Shown: piece after piece, positions 26,981 through 35,709 of the stretch | How positions within the stretch are numbered: the stretch's first letter is position 1 | Layout of the letters: each line of letters opens with the position of its first letter | Origin: Sinorhizobium americanum | GTDB lineage: Bacteria; Pseudomonadota; Alphaproteobacteria; Rhizobiales; Rhizobiaceae | Direction of reading: 5' to 3' | Length of the DNA stretch: 64,000 nt | NCBI RefSeq assembly: GCF_001651855.1 | Contig: NZ_LNQC01000049.1 | Coordinates: 248,001 to 312,000, forward strand | Program-made: the position numbers and the translations under genes | The notes under the pieces: model-generated | Seen by the model: only the letters and a program-made list of their open reading frames with translations | Told to the model about the DNA's origin: nothing | Database searches by the model: none

Positions 26981-28030
26981 ATGCCAGGCCAGAGAGCCGA
27001 GACCGGCCCTGAACCGATCCATGTCAGCCTCGTCGCCATTCCCGAGGCGGTGGTCTCGACGCTGACCGGCATCTTTGACGTCTTGAACGCCTTCGCCCTG
27101 ATGGGTCCGCTCGGCCATGCGCCGCTCGACCCGCCGCCCTTCCGCGTCGAGATCGTCGGACTGGATGAGGGTCCGCTGCAGCTCGCCAGTCATGTGCCGA
27201 TCTCCGTCCAGCGCAGCATCGCCTCGCTCGAGACGACCGACATCGTCATCGTCCCCTCGGTCCTGCTCGGACCGGAAGGCTGGCGAAAGGGCCGGCACGC
27301 CGAGCTGGTCGACTGGCTCCAGGCGATGCACCGGCACGGCGCGCTCCTCTGCTCCGCCTGCTCGGGCATTTTCCTGCTCGCCGAAACCGGGCTCTTCGAC
27401 GGCGTGGACGGGACCGTGCATTTCGGCTATGCGCGCGCCTTCGAGTCGGCCTTTCCGAAGGTGCCGATACGGCCCGAACAGGTGCTGGTCGTCTCCGGCA
27501 AACGCGAGGAACTGATCAGCTCGGGCGCCTCGATGACCTGGCACGACCTGGTGCTCTACCTGATCGCCCGCCATGCCGGCGCCACCGCCGCCCAGGCCGT
27601 TGCGCGGCTCTTCGCGCTGCAATGGCACCAGGACGGGCTCGCCCCCTATATGACCTTCGAGGGGCGCAAGGATCATCACGATCTCGCCATCAGCGCCGCC
27701 CAGGATTGGCTCGCGGCGCATTTCCCGGTCGCCAATCCGCTCGAAGAGATGATCCGCCTGACCGGTCTGACCGAGCGCACCTTCAAGCGCAGGTTCACCG
27801 GCGCGACGGGCCTGAGCCCGATCGCCTATGTGCAGCGCCTGAGGATCGAAGAGGCCAAGCGCCGGCTTGAGCGGACGAAGGCCCCGGTCGACGAAATCAG
27901 CTGGCAGGTCGGCTATGAGGAACCGGCTTTCTTCCGCCGTCTTTTCAAACGCCTGACGGGCGTGACGCCGGGAAGCTATCGCCGGCGCTTCAAGATACCG
28001 GAATTTGCGCAGCCGCGCCGGGAGAGCTGA
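26981..28030 (+). CDS. GlxA-type AraC-family transcriptional regulator with DJ-1/PfpI domain
   Basis: A 349-residue regulator. Residues about 12-195 form a DJ-1/PfpI (class I glutamine amidotransferase-like) sensor domain with the nucleophile-elbow motif CSACSGIFLLAE. The last 100 residues carry two AraC helix-turn-helix motifs (LTERTFKRRFTGATG and DEISWQVGYEEPAFFRRLFKR). GGGGGA lies upstream of the ATG. It is divergent from the methyltransferase gene. Its effector is unknown; relatives sense nitrogen compounds such as glycine betaine. Confidence 0.78.
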   Translation: MPGQRAETGPEPIHVSLVAIPEAVVSTLTGIFDVLNAFALMGPLGHAPLDPPPFRVEIVGLDEGPLQLASHVPISVQRSIASLETTDIVIVPSVLLGPEGWRKGRHAELVDWLQAMHRHGALLCSACSGIFLLAETGLFDGVDGTVHFGYARAFESAFPKVPIRPEQVLVVSGKREELISSGASMTWHDLVLYLIARHAGATAAQAVARLFALQWHQDGLAPYMTFEGRKDHHDLAISAAQDWLAAHFPVANPLEEMIRLTGLTERTFKRRFTGATGLSPIAYVQRLRIEEAKRRLERTKAPVDEISWQVGYEEPAFFRRLFKRLTGVTPGSYRRRFKIPEFAQPRRES

Positions 28031-28052
28031 CGCCTGGCGGCCTGCTGCAGCC

Positions 28053-29804
28053 TCACTCGAGCAAGCCCGCCTTGCTTAGGCCCTCAGTGAACTTTTCGGC
28101 GTCGGAAGCATCCCGGAACGGCAATCGCGCAACATGCTCCGCAGCCGAATAGTTTGGATTGATCTCCATGAGATCGCGCCAAACCCGATGGGCTTCGTCA
28201 AGCTTGCCGAGATGCCCCAAGGTCGAGGCGAGAAAGGCGCGCGACAGATCCGTGGTCGGGTTGACTTCGATCCTGTCGCTGAAGAGAGCGGCCGCCTTTT
28301 CGTACTCTCCAGCCACGAAATAGGCGGTGCCGAGGAAGTGCAGATATTGCTGCTGCACGGCGGGATCGAGGCGCATGGCCCGTTCGATATAAGGGATCCC
28401 CTTCTCAGGCTCGCCGGTATAGATGTGCAGGACCCCACGGATGTTCAGGGCTGAGGCGAAATTGGGATTGAGAGCCAGGGCGCGATCGGCCTCCTCCGCC
28501 CAGCGCTGATAATTGCGCCTGAACATGGCAACGAGGGAAACCACGAAGTGGTTGTACGGATCCTGGCCGTCCTTGCCGATCGCCTCGTCGGCGAAGCACT
28601 CGGCCTTGTGGAGCGAGGCCTCGGGCGTGGCGCTCCAGCTGTTCTGGTAGTCGAGTATATAGGCCATGCCCAGGCCGGCATGAGGGGCGGCATAGTTCGG
28701 GTCGAGCGTGAGCGCCCGCCGGAAGCATGCCGTCGCCTGCTCGAACATGTCGCGATCTTTCTTGACCGCTCGGAGCAATTCCCGGCCGCGCAGAAATAGA
28801 TCGTGGGCGCCGGCATCCCTTGTGCCCGCCTCAGCATTGCGCGATTTCTCCGCTTCGCTGAGCGTCACCTTCAATGCCGTCACGATCTGCTGCGTGATGT
28901 CGTCCTGGACCTCGAATATGTCGGTAAGATCCCGATCGTACCGATCGGCCCATACGTGGCCGCCGCTCGATCCGTCGATGAGCTGGGCGGTCACCCGAAC
29001 CCGGTTTCCGGCCTTGCGAATGCTGCCTTCGAGTGCGAGCCGGACGCCGAGCTCCCGGCATACCTGAGAGACGTTGAACGCCTTGTCCTTGTAGACGAAG
29101 GCCGAATTGCGCGCGATCACGAAAAGGCCCGAGACCTTGCTGAGATCGGTAATGATGTCCTCAGTGATCCCATCGCTGAAATACTCCTGATCGGCATCGC
29201 GACTCATGTTGTTGAAGGGGAGCACAATGATCGATGGCCGGCCCGCCGGCGATTGCTGCCGCTGGCCGACATTGTGGTCGGGCGCCGCGGCGTCGCGTAC
29301 CCAGCGCCAGACGCGCACCGGGCGATCGATATTCTTCACCTGCTGCTTGCCCAGATCCTCGAACCGGAGATCGAGGCGATCGCGCACCTGGTCATGAACG
29401 GCACCGGAAACGTAGACGCCGCCCGGTTCGGCCATTGCCTCCAGGCGGGCCGCGACATTCACCCCGTCACCGTAGATGTCGTCGCCATCGATCGCCACAT
29501 CGCCGAGATTGACGCCGACGCGGAACTCGATCCGTTGCCGCTCCGGCAGGTCGGTGTTGCGATCGGCGATCGCCTGCTGCATCTCGCAGGCGGCCCGCAC
29601 CGCCTCCACCACGCTCGGGAATTCCGCCAGCAGGCCGTCGCCCATAAGCTTGACGATGCGCCCATGATGCTCCGCGACCTTCGGCCCGATGAGATCACCC
29701 CTCAGCGACTTGAGCGCCGCGAGCGTGCCATCCTCGTCGTTCCGGATCAGACGCGAGTAGCCAACGACATCGGAAGCCATAATGGCGGCGAGGCGGCGCT
29801 CCAA
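28053..29804 (-). CDS. Class III adenylate/guanylate cyclase with TolB-like and TPR domains
   Basis: A soluble signalling enzyme of about 583 residues. The cyclase domain (about 1-170) starts ERRLAAIMASDVVGYSRL and has the metal Asp residues in ASD and KLMGDG and the transition-state pair in GVNVAARLE. A TolB-N/FlgO-like domain (about 190-320, PSIIVLPFNNMS) and tetratricopeptide repeats (about 340-560) follow. A TTG at 29804 gives the usual family start and follows GGGAGGG; the frame is open for 62 more codons with no better start. This architecture is abundant in rhizobia; targets are mostly unknown. Confidence 0.75.
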   Translation of the reverse strand: MERRLAAIMASDVVGYSRLIRNDEDGTLAALKSLRGDLIGPKVAEHHGRIVKLMGDGLLAEFPSVVEAVRAACEMQQAIADRNTDLPERQRIEFRVGVNLGDVAIDGDDIYGDGVNVAARLEAMAEPGGVYVSGAVHDQVRDRLDLRFEDLGKQQVKNIDRPVRVWRWVRDAAAPDHNVGQRQQSPAGRPSIIVLPFNNMSRDADQEYFSDGITEDIITDLSKVSGLFVIARNSAFVYKDKAFNVSQVCRELGVRLALEGSIRKAGNRVRVTAQLIDGSSGGHVWADRYDRDLTDIFEVQDDITQQIVTALKVTLSEAEKSRNAEAGTRDAGAHDLFLRGRELLRAVKKDRDMFEQATACFRRALTLDPNYAAPHAGLGMAYILDYQNSWSATPEASLHKAECFADEAIGKDGQDPYNHFVVSLVAMFRRNYQRWAEEADRALALNPNFASALNIRGVLHIYTGEPEKGIPYIERAMRLDPAVQQQYLHFLGTAYFVAGEYEKAAALFSDRIEVNPTTDLSRAFLASTLGHLGKLDEAHRVWRDLMEINPNYSAAEHVARLPFRDASDAEKFTEGLSKAGLLE

Positions 29805-29958
29805 AACACGGCCCTCCCACAGAACGAATGTAGAGGATCGCCGGGCGAGAATCCACGCAAGTGTGGGCTGCGGCTGGTCGGCATACATGCGTCCTCGCGT
29901 TGACTCCGCCTGCCGCAAGCCCCACAAAGTGCGGGACGTAAGGACGAAGCAACCAGGG

Positions 29959-30531
29959 ATGGATGGTGTGACCCCTCCGCCGGATCTCATCTGCCGACCC
30001 TATCGCCAGCTGGCGCGCAACGCCCGGCTTGCCAATGCGCGGCTCGATCGCGCCTGCGTGGCGCTGCAGCCCGGCGAATGGGAGGCGACCCGGACGTCCT
30101 TCTTTCCTTCGTTGAAGGAAACCATGGTTCACCTTCTGAATGCGGATCGTTACTATATCGACACGCTGCGTGGCGATCTGAGAGGCCCGTCGACGCCGCC
30201 CGGCAGCCGCGCGACGCCCGCCGGATTCGCGGCCGAACGGGCCGAGGTCGACGACTGGCTGGTCGATTTCTGTGAGACGCTGACGGTCGAGGCGCTGTCG
30301 CGGAAGATAAATATCCCCTGGCCGGACCGGACGCTCACCGAGACCGTCGCCGACACCCTGCTGCACGTCTTCCTGCACGGCCAGCACCACCGCGGCCAGA
30401 TCCATTCGATGCTCTCCGGCACCAGCGTTCCGCCGCCGCAGATCGACGAATTCATCCTGACGGACAATGCGGAAGCGCGCGTCGAGGACCTCGCCGCGCT
30501 GGACTGGAGCGAGGCGCGACTGACGCGATAG
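29959..30531 (+). CDS. DinB-superfamily protein
   Basis: A 190-residue four-helix-bundle protein. The likely metal triad is His58 (MVHLLNADRYY), His140 and His144 (HVFLHGQHHRGQ). The family includes damage-inducible DinB and thiol-dependent transferases that use bacillithiol or mycothiol; the thiol used in rhizobia would be glutathione. The reaction is unknown. It is divergent from the cyclase gene and followed 62 bp later by a hydrolase gene on the same strand. Confidence 0.75.
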   Translation: MDGVTPPPDLICRPYRQLARNARLANARLDRACVALQPGEWEATRTSFFPSLKETMVHLLNADRYYIDTLRGDLRGPSTPPGSRATPAGFAAERAEVDDWLVDFCETLTVEALSRKINIPWPDRTLTETVADTLLHVFLHGQHHRGQIHSMLSGTSVPPPQIDEFILTDNAEARVEDLAALDWSEARLTR

Positions 30532-30593
30532 GCTCAATCCCTTGCCGCCCGGTTTACTGCACCGGCACTGCAACCAACACGAGAGGTATGAGA

Positions 30594-31157
30594 ATGGCGA
30601 CCGTAATCCTTTTCCATTCCGCCTATGGCCTGCGCCCGCTCGAGCGCGATGCCGCCGACCGCCTGTCCGCGCTCGGTCACCAGGTGGTGACGCCGGATCT
30701 TTATGATCGCCGCGTTGCCGGCTCGGTCGACGAGGCTGTCGCCCTGAGGGACGGGATCGGCTGGCGAAGGCTTTTCGAGCGGGCCGAGCGGGCGGTCGCC
30801 GACCTGCCGGCGACCGCAGTGCTCGGCGGATTTTCGATGGGCGCGGCCGTCGCCGCAAGCCTCTGGGCAAAGCGTCCCGAAACCGCCGGCGTGCTCTTCC
30901 TGCACAGCATCGCCGAACTCCCCGCCAATGCCCGAGCGGGCGTGCCGTTGCAGGTCCATCTTGCCGATCCGGATATTTTCGAGCCGGCCGACGAGGTTGC
31001 CGCCTGGAAGGCTGCCGCCGCAGCGCCGATCGCCCTCGAAATGTTCACCTATCCCGGCGCCGGCCATATTTACACCGACCCCACCCTCGCCGATCACGAC
31101 GCCGCGGCCGCAAGACTGACATGGGATCGTGTGGAGCGCTTCCTCGCCGGCCTCTAA
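30594..31157 (+). CDS. Dienelactone hydrolase-family protein with a Ser nucleophile
   Basis: A 187-residue alpha/beta hydrolase of the dienelactone hydrolase type. The nucleophile elbow is GGFSMGAA with Ser81, where true dienelactone hydrolases have Cys. A likely Asp is in LADPDIFEP and the His in GAGHIYTD. The ATG at 30594 is preceded by GAGAGG with a 7-nt gap, better than the ATG at 30588. The substrate is unknown. It may be cotranscribed with the DinB gene. Confidence 0.75.
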   Translation: MATVILFHSAYGLRPLERDAADRLSALGHQVVTPDLYDRRVAGSVDEAVALRDGIGWRRLFERAERAVADLPATAVLGGFSMGAAVAASLWAKRPETAGVLFLHSIAELPANARAGVPLQVHLADPDIFEPADEVAAWKAAAAAPIALEMFTYPGAGHIYTDPTLADHDAAAARLTWDRVERFLAGL

Positions 31158-31555
31158 TACACAACGGTGTTGAGCGTGACGTTGACAGGCGAACCCGGCT
31201 CGAGCTGCGTGCTGCCGCGCGCAAGCAGCCAGCCATCCGCACGCTCCAAGCGCGCAACGATCCGCAGTTTTGGCGAAGTGGTGGAGCTTGCGGGCGAGGA
31301 CAAGGAAAAGACTATCGTCTTTGACCCTCCGTCACTCTTGATGCTCGTTTCCGTGATGCGACGTCGCGCATTGTCCCGAACGGCAGGGTCCTCGAGATAA
31401 ATCTTGAGCTGACCCTGCGGGATAGCGGCGCCGCTCTCGAACGTGACTGTGCCGCGAACATCCGCCGGTTGCGCGGCGACTGACCCGGCGACCGCGGCGA
31501 CAGCCGCAGCTGCGACGGTCATCAACACTGTGCGACGGTCGGTCGGGTGCTTCAT
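31154..31555 (-). CDS. Exported small protein, YbaY-like
   Basis: A 133-residue protein with an N-terminal signal containing DRRTVLM before a hydrophobic stretch, compatible with Tat or Sec export; cleavage likely follows VAA (about residue 27). The mature part (VRGTVTFESGAAIPQGQLKIYLED) resembles YbaY-type beta-sandwich lipoproteins, but no lipobox Cys is seen. GTG at 31558 and ATG at 31555 are both possible starts. It overlaps the hydrolase gene by 4 bp tail to tail. Function unknown. Confidence 0.6.
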   Translation of the reverse strand: MKHPTDRRTVLMTVAAAAVAAVAGSVAAQPADVRGTVTFESGAAIPQGQLKIYLEDPAVRDNARRRITETSIKSDGGSKTIVFSLSSPASSTTSPKLRIVARLERADGWLLARGSTQLEPGSPVNVTLNTVVY

Positions 31556-31654
31556 CACACACTTTCTCCATGATTGCCCCGCGAGTCCCGTACGTTAGCG
31601 GCATTGCCGCTCAGCCATGGGTTCGAAAACAGAAACCAACGGTAATCTAGTACT

Positions 31655-31683
31655 GGAGGGGGGCGCCTGAAAGCGCCCCCTCC
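31655..31683 (-). terminator. GC-rich hairpin downstream of the RTX gene
   Basis: A long stem (GGAGGGGGCGC-type strand at 31655-31666 pairing with GCGCCCCCTCC at 31673-31683) lies 5 bp after the RTX gene stop. No U tract follows, so it may protect the 3' end or terminate only with help. Confidence 0.4.
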
Positions 31684-31687
31684 TCAA

Positions 31688-34600
31688 TCAGACGATAATG
31701 AAGTCGCTCGCCGAAAGATTCAGATTCCTGCTCAACTGCGCATACTGAATGGCTGCAAGGTCTCCGGCGCCATCGGCGTCATAGGACAGGATGCCGCTAT
31801 CGGTATCGTAGATGATGCGGTCGTCGGCGTCATGAGCGACACCCGCAGCACTCCCGTAGAACGCGCCCAGGGCGAGCGCACCGTCCGCACCCACGCTTTC
31901 AAAGATGAGGTTGTCCAGCAGGATCGTGTCGTCGATGACCCCGAAGTCCCTAATCCAGTCGACATTGCCGCTGCCGAGCTCCGTCGAGAAGCGGAAGCTA
32001 TCCTCTCCCTCGCCGCCGGTCAGCGTGTCGGCCGCCAGGCCGCCATCGAGAAGATCGCTGCCTGCGCCGCCATTGAGCGTGTCGGAGCCCGCAACGCCCG
32101 GCTGGGCCGGTGCGGGGGGGAACTCGACCGATACGTTCAACTCATAGGTCGAGCCTGCCGGCACGGCTTCCGCCCAACCATCGCCCGGCGCCGTCGGTGA
32201 CCAGCTGCCTTCCAGTATGTAATAGGTACCGGTCTCCTGAGCGACGAATACCAGGCTGGAATCCCGGTTGCTTGCAGATCCGGGGTCGCCGCCGCCGTCG
32301 TCGTTCTGAGCGACGATGTTGCCGGCGCTGTCGAGCAGCCTGACCCAACTGTCATGGACATTCGGATCGGCAATGCCGTCAATGTCGATCGTAATGACAG
32401 TGCCGGCCGCCAGATCGATCTTGTAGTATCCGCCCTGGCCGTTCCCGGTCGCGTTGACGGTCGTGTGAAGGACCGTCGTCGAATCGAAGATGTCGGGGTC
32501 GGCGGTCAGCGAGAAGTTGTTGGAGATGTCGAACGCGGCTGCGATCGAGTTGTTCGTCGCGTCCGGTCCGAGCGTAGTGTAGCCGGTTCCCATGCCCGGG
32601 CGTGGCGGCGCGTCGCCCTGATAGGCGAAATCGCCGAGCAGGGTGTCATCGCCGCCGCCGCCGTCGATCCTGTCGTTCCCGCCCTGGCCGGTCAACACAT
32701 TGGCCGCACTGTTGCCGATCAGTCGGTCGTTGAAGCCCGAACCTGCCAGGTTTTCGATGGAGACATAGGTATCTCCGCCGGACCTGCCGCCAGTAAGGCT
32801 AAGCCGGACCCCGCTCGTTGCGTCAGCGTAGTCTGCCGTATCGCTCCCGGCGCCACCGTTCAATCTGTCAGCCCCGCCGCTGCCGGTCAGCGTGTCGTCG
32901 CCAGTACCGCCGGAGAGCTCATTGGCGAGCGCATTGCCGATGAGATGGTCATCGAACGACGAACCGATGGCATTTTCGAAGCCGACGAGCATATCGTGCC
33001 GGATCGCTGCACCCCGGCCGACGATTTGCACCGGACCATCACCGTCGCCACCGCTGGCCGTGCCGTTGGCAAGATCGATCGTCACGCCGTCGGGGCTACC
33101 GGCGTAGACGACCGTGTCAATGCCGGAGCCACCGTCCAGATAGTCTTGACCGGCGCCACCGACGATCGTGTCGTTGCCGGCTTCGCCGTAGAGGATGTCG
33201 CCATCATTGCCGCCATCCAGGACGTCATTGCCGCCGCCGCCGTTGAAATAATCCCCGCCGCCCTGGCCCCAGAAGTGGTTTGCGGCGGCCGTGCCGATGA
33301 AGCGGTCGATGCGGTCATCGGAACCGATCAGGTTTTCGATGCTGTAGAAAGTGTCACCCGAGGCGGTGCCGCCGCTGGCGACATTCGTGGCGAGGTTGAC
33401 GAGCAGCTGGAAAGGGCTCTCCTTGCTGAAATCGACCGTGTCGAGCCCCGCGCCTCCCCTGAATATATCCACTCCGTCCTGGCCGCTCAGCGTATCGTCG
33501 CCGTCGCCACCATCGAGAATGTCGTTGCCCTGGCCGCCGAGAATGGTGTCGTTGCCGCCGCCGCCGTAGAGCGTGTCGTTGCCGTCATCGCTTTCGGTCT
33601 GGTCTTCCAGGTCCTCCACATCGATCGTATTGTTGACGTCGCGGCTGGCGAGCGAGTCACGACCGCCGATAATCAGGTCGTCACCGCCCCGCCCGAAGAT
33701 CGTGTCGTCGCCGGCGCCGCCGTCGAGCGTGTCGTTTCCGTCGGTGCCGAAGAGCATGCTGGTCATCGTGTTGTCGCCGACACTCGGCGGGGTCCCGCCG
33801 CCGCCATCGCCAGGCTGCGCCGTCGACTCGTCGGCGTAGATGATGTTTTCGACGTTGGCGATTTTCCTGATTTTCAGGTGCCTGGACAGGAGGATGACCG
33901 TGTCGTTGCCGTCGTTCGTCTCCTCGCGAACGATGTCCTCCCATGAATCGACGAAATAGATATCGTCGCCGCCATTGCCGGCCATGCGGTCGCCGCCGCC
34001 GCGGCCGTCGAGCGTGTTGGCGCCGTCATTGCCGATCAGGATGTCCTCAAACCTGCTGCCGATGCCGTTCTCGACATAATAGTCGGTCGCATCGGCGTTG
34101 TGTCCGGCGAAGATCGACACATTGTTGCTGTGGCCGTTGACGCTGGAGAACTGTCCGGCGCGCAGGTCGAGGATCGTACCCGCCGTCGAGCCGGAGAAGT
34201 CGATCGTATCGGTGCCGCCGGTGTCATGGATCGCAAAGCCGATGTCATGCTGCATGCCGGACGAGGTCAGCTGGTAGCCATATTGCGTGCTGCCGAAGCC
34301 GTAGACATTGTCCCCGGTGTTGAGCTCGATGTGCTGATAGGTGCGCACGCCATTCTCGTCGACGGTCGAGAAAAAGCGACGAATGACGGCCTCGATGTCG
34401 GCCATAAGTGGCGTCGATGCAGACCAACGGCTGGTTTCGCCGACATCGATCCCGTCGAAATAGGACATGACGCTGTATTGCTGGCGATCGTAGGTCCAGG
34501 TCGCATTGTTCAGATAGTTGATCTGCACGCCGCCGGGACCGCTGTAATTATAGAGGCCGGGATGGTTCAGGCCGAATTCATGGCCGAATTCATGGATGAA

Positions 34601-35029
34601 GGAATCGAAGACGTAGCCGCCGATATCGGTCTTGTTCGGTTCCGTGTCGTGGAAACGCTGACCGATGCTAACATAGCGATTGCTCGAATAGGCGCTGCCA
34701 TCGTCCTCCTCGCCGAGTTCGGGGCTGACAACTTCCATCCAGTCCGTGGCGCTGTCGAACGGCGCGTCGTCGACGATCTCGAATTTCAAGGGGGTGACGG
34801 AAGCCCACATCTCCAAGGCACCGATCGCGGCGGCCTTGTATTCGGGGTGGTCGTTGAGCTCGGAAACGTTGATCCTCAGCGGTTCCGCCGCAATCTCCGG
34901 CGTCAGGCTGCGGGGCAATGCCCCGAGATAGTCGAGAAAGGACTCATAATCCTCGCTCTTGCCATAAGGGTTGTCCGGCGTCTGATCGTTGACCCACCAT
35001 TCGTCGTTCGTCTGGCCTGAATTGGGCAT
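31688..35029 (-). CDS. Serralysin-like RTX metalloprotease with PPC domain
   Basis: A 1113-residue secreted protein. The N-terminal M10-type protease domain has HEFGHEFGLNH (about residues 146-156), which fits HEXXHXXGXXH, and the Met-turn SVMSYFD about 40 residues later. RTX Ca-binding nonapeptides (GGxGxDxxx) occur at about 333-355, 425-550, 600-830 and 981-1013. A bacterial pre-peptidase C-terminal (PPC) domain lies at about 823-971. It has no N-terminal signal and ends in a hydrophobic tail (SASDFIIV), as expected for type I secretion. The ATG at 35029 has GGAGGA upstream. No type I exporter genes are in the window, so export must rely on a system elsewhere. Confidence 0.8.
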   Translation of the reverse strand: MPNSGQTNDEWWVNDQTPDNPYGKSEDYESFLDYLGALPRSLTPEIAAEPLRINVSELNDHPEYKAAAIGALEMWASVTPLKFEIVDDAPFDSATDWMEVVSPELGEEDDGSAYSSNRYVSIGQRFHDTEPNKTDIGGYVFDSFIHEFGHEFGLNHPGLYNYSGPGGVQINYLNNATWTYDRQQYSVMSYFDGIDVGETSRWSASTPLMADIEAVIRRFFSTVDENGVRTYQHIELNTGDNVYGFGSTQYGYQLTSSGMQHDIGFAIHDTGGTDTIDFSGSTAGTILDLRAGQFSSVNGHSNNVSIFAGHNADATDYYVENGIGSRFEDILIGNDGANTLDGRGGGDRMAGNGGDDIYFVDSWEDIVREETNDGNDTVILLSRHLKIRKIANVENIIYADESTAQPGDGGGGTPPSVGDNTMTSMLFGTDGNDTLDGGAGDDTIFGRGGDDLIIGGRDSLASRDVNNTIDVEDLEDQTESDDGNDTLYGGGGNDTILGGQGNDILDGGDGDDTLSGQDGVDIFRGGAGLDTVDFSKESPFQLLVNLATNVASGGTASGDTFYSIENLIGSDDRIDRFIGTAAANHFWGQGGGDYFNGGGGNDVLDGGNDGDILYGEAGNDTIVGGAGQDYLDGGSGIDTVVYAGSPDGVTIDLANGTASGGDGDGPVQIVGRGAAIRHDMLVGFENAIGSSFDDHLIGNALANELSGGTGDDTLTGSGGADRLNGGAGSDTADYADATSGVRLSLTGGRSGGDTYVSIENLAGSGFNDRLIGNSAANVLTGQGGNDRIDGGGGDDTLLGDFAYQGDAPPRPGMGTGYTTLGPDATNNSIAAAFDISNNFSLTADPDIFDSTTVLHTTVNATGNGQGGYYKIDLAAGTVITIDIDGIADPNVHDSWVRLLDSAGNIVAQNDDGGGDPGSASNRDSSLVFVAQETGTYYILEGSWSPTAPGDGWAEAVPAGSTYELNVSVEFPPAPAQPGVAGSDTLNGGAGSDLLDGGLAADTLTGGEGEDSFRFSTELGSGNVDWIRDFGVIDDTILLDNLIFESVGADGALALGAFYGSAAGVAHDADDRIIYDTDSGILSYDADGAGDLAAIQYAQLSRNLNLSASDFIIV

Positions 35030-35157
35030 CGTGAGGTTCCTCCAATTTTCCACACGCGTTGCGTGCGCCTGCCTGTCGGCCCCGCCACCCTTTCGGAATA
35101 TGTTATTGCAACCCTTGATTTGTCACCCCCATAAAGCCGGGGGTGGTGTTACATTGA

Positions 35158-35258
35158 AGCGCCGCGCGATTTTTCAGACGCGCAAAGGACGCTGTAACAC
35201 TTTGAATCTACGCATCGTGCTTTCCGAAAATCGATTCCGATTTTCGGGCCGATGCGCT
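35158..35258. repeat. Rhizobial palindromic intergenic repeat A, copy 2
   Basis: This copy carries GCGCCGCGCG, CAGACGCGCAAAGGACGCTGTAA and CACTTTGAA in the same order as copy 1 read on its minus strand, then a 10-bp hairpin CCGAAAATCG/CGATTTTCGG (35224-35233 / 35238-35247). It lies in the 368-bp gap 35030-35397 upstream of the RTX gene. The gap also holds a hairpin CACCCCC/GGGGGTG (35124-35130 / 35139-35145). No gene is seen in it. Confidence 0.65.
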
Positions 35259-35337
35259 AGTAACTTCGCGCGCGGCGACCGTTCTGGAGCGGCAAACGAG
35301 CTGCGAAGCCGCAGCTGAAGCAGCTCTGAGCCTCCGT

Positions 35338-35386
35338 GCTACCGCGACCTCTGCGCGTATAACTGGATGCGCGGCCCTGTAGAACG
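35338..35386. repeat. Partial copy of repeat A
   Basis: CTACCGCGACC, TGCGCG and GATGCGCGGCCCTGTAG match the inner half of repeat A copy 1 (9364-9407), in the same orientation as copy 1 and opposite to the neighbouring copy at 35158. It lacks the second hairpin of the element. Confidence 0.5.
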
Positions 35387-35397
35387 GCCTTGGGGAC

Positions 35398-35709
35398 TTA
35401 CGGCTTGCCGTCTCGATAGCGATACAGGTTGGTGATGGGCTCGATAACGGTCCACACACCCCGGATATTCGGTTCGATCGTCACGAAATCATCCTTCTGG
35501 ACATCGAGCTTCGTCCCGTCGGTGAAGGCAATTTCTGCCCGGCCCTCGACAACCCAGAACGACACAGCGCGATCGTAGTGAATCTCGAACGGCTCACTGG
35601 AGCGAGCCTCCCACTTCGTCCAGCAGGCAACCTCTCTTTTGATGTCCGGCGTGGCGCGATCCCGTCTGAAAAGGTCCGTCTTGAAGCTACGATCCGACTG
35701 CATGGTCAT
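35398..35709 (-). CDS. Small cupin-domain protein
   Basis: A 103-residue single cupin. The barrel core is [24 protein letters not shown] to [11 protein letters not shown]; metal-ligand His residues are mostly missing, so it may bind a ligand rather than act as an enzyme. It overlaps the end of the GMC oxidoreductase gene by 23 bp and is the last gene of the operon. ATGs at 35709 and 35703 are both possible. Confidence 0.65.
   Translation of the reverse strand: MTMQSDRSFKTDLFRRDRATPDIKREVACWTKWEARSSEPFEIHYDRAVSFWVVEGRAEIAFTDGTKLDVQKDDFVTIEPNIRGVWTVIEPITNLYRYRDGKP

Noticed and set aside
26825-27721. Upstream extension of the methyltransferase frame
   Set aside because: It runs opposite the GlxA-type regulator gene; the start at 26824 has a good ribosome-binding site and the normal family N-terminus.
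32354-33946. A 530-codon open frame on the plus strand opposite the RTX gene
   Set aside because: It is a shadow of the repetitive, GC-rich RTX coding sequence; the translation is low-complexity Val/Ala/Arg/Asp with no domain and no ribosome-binding site.
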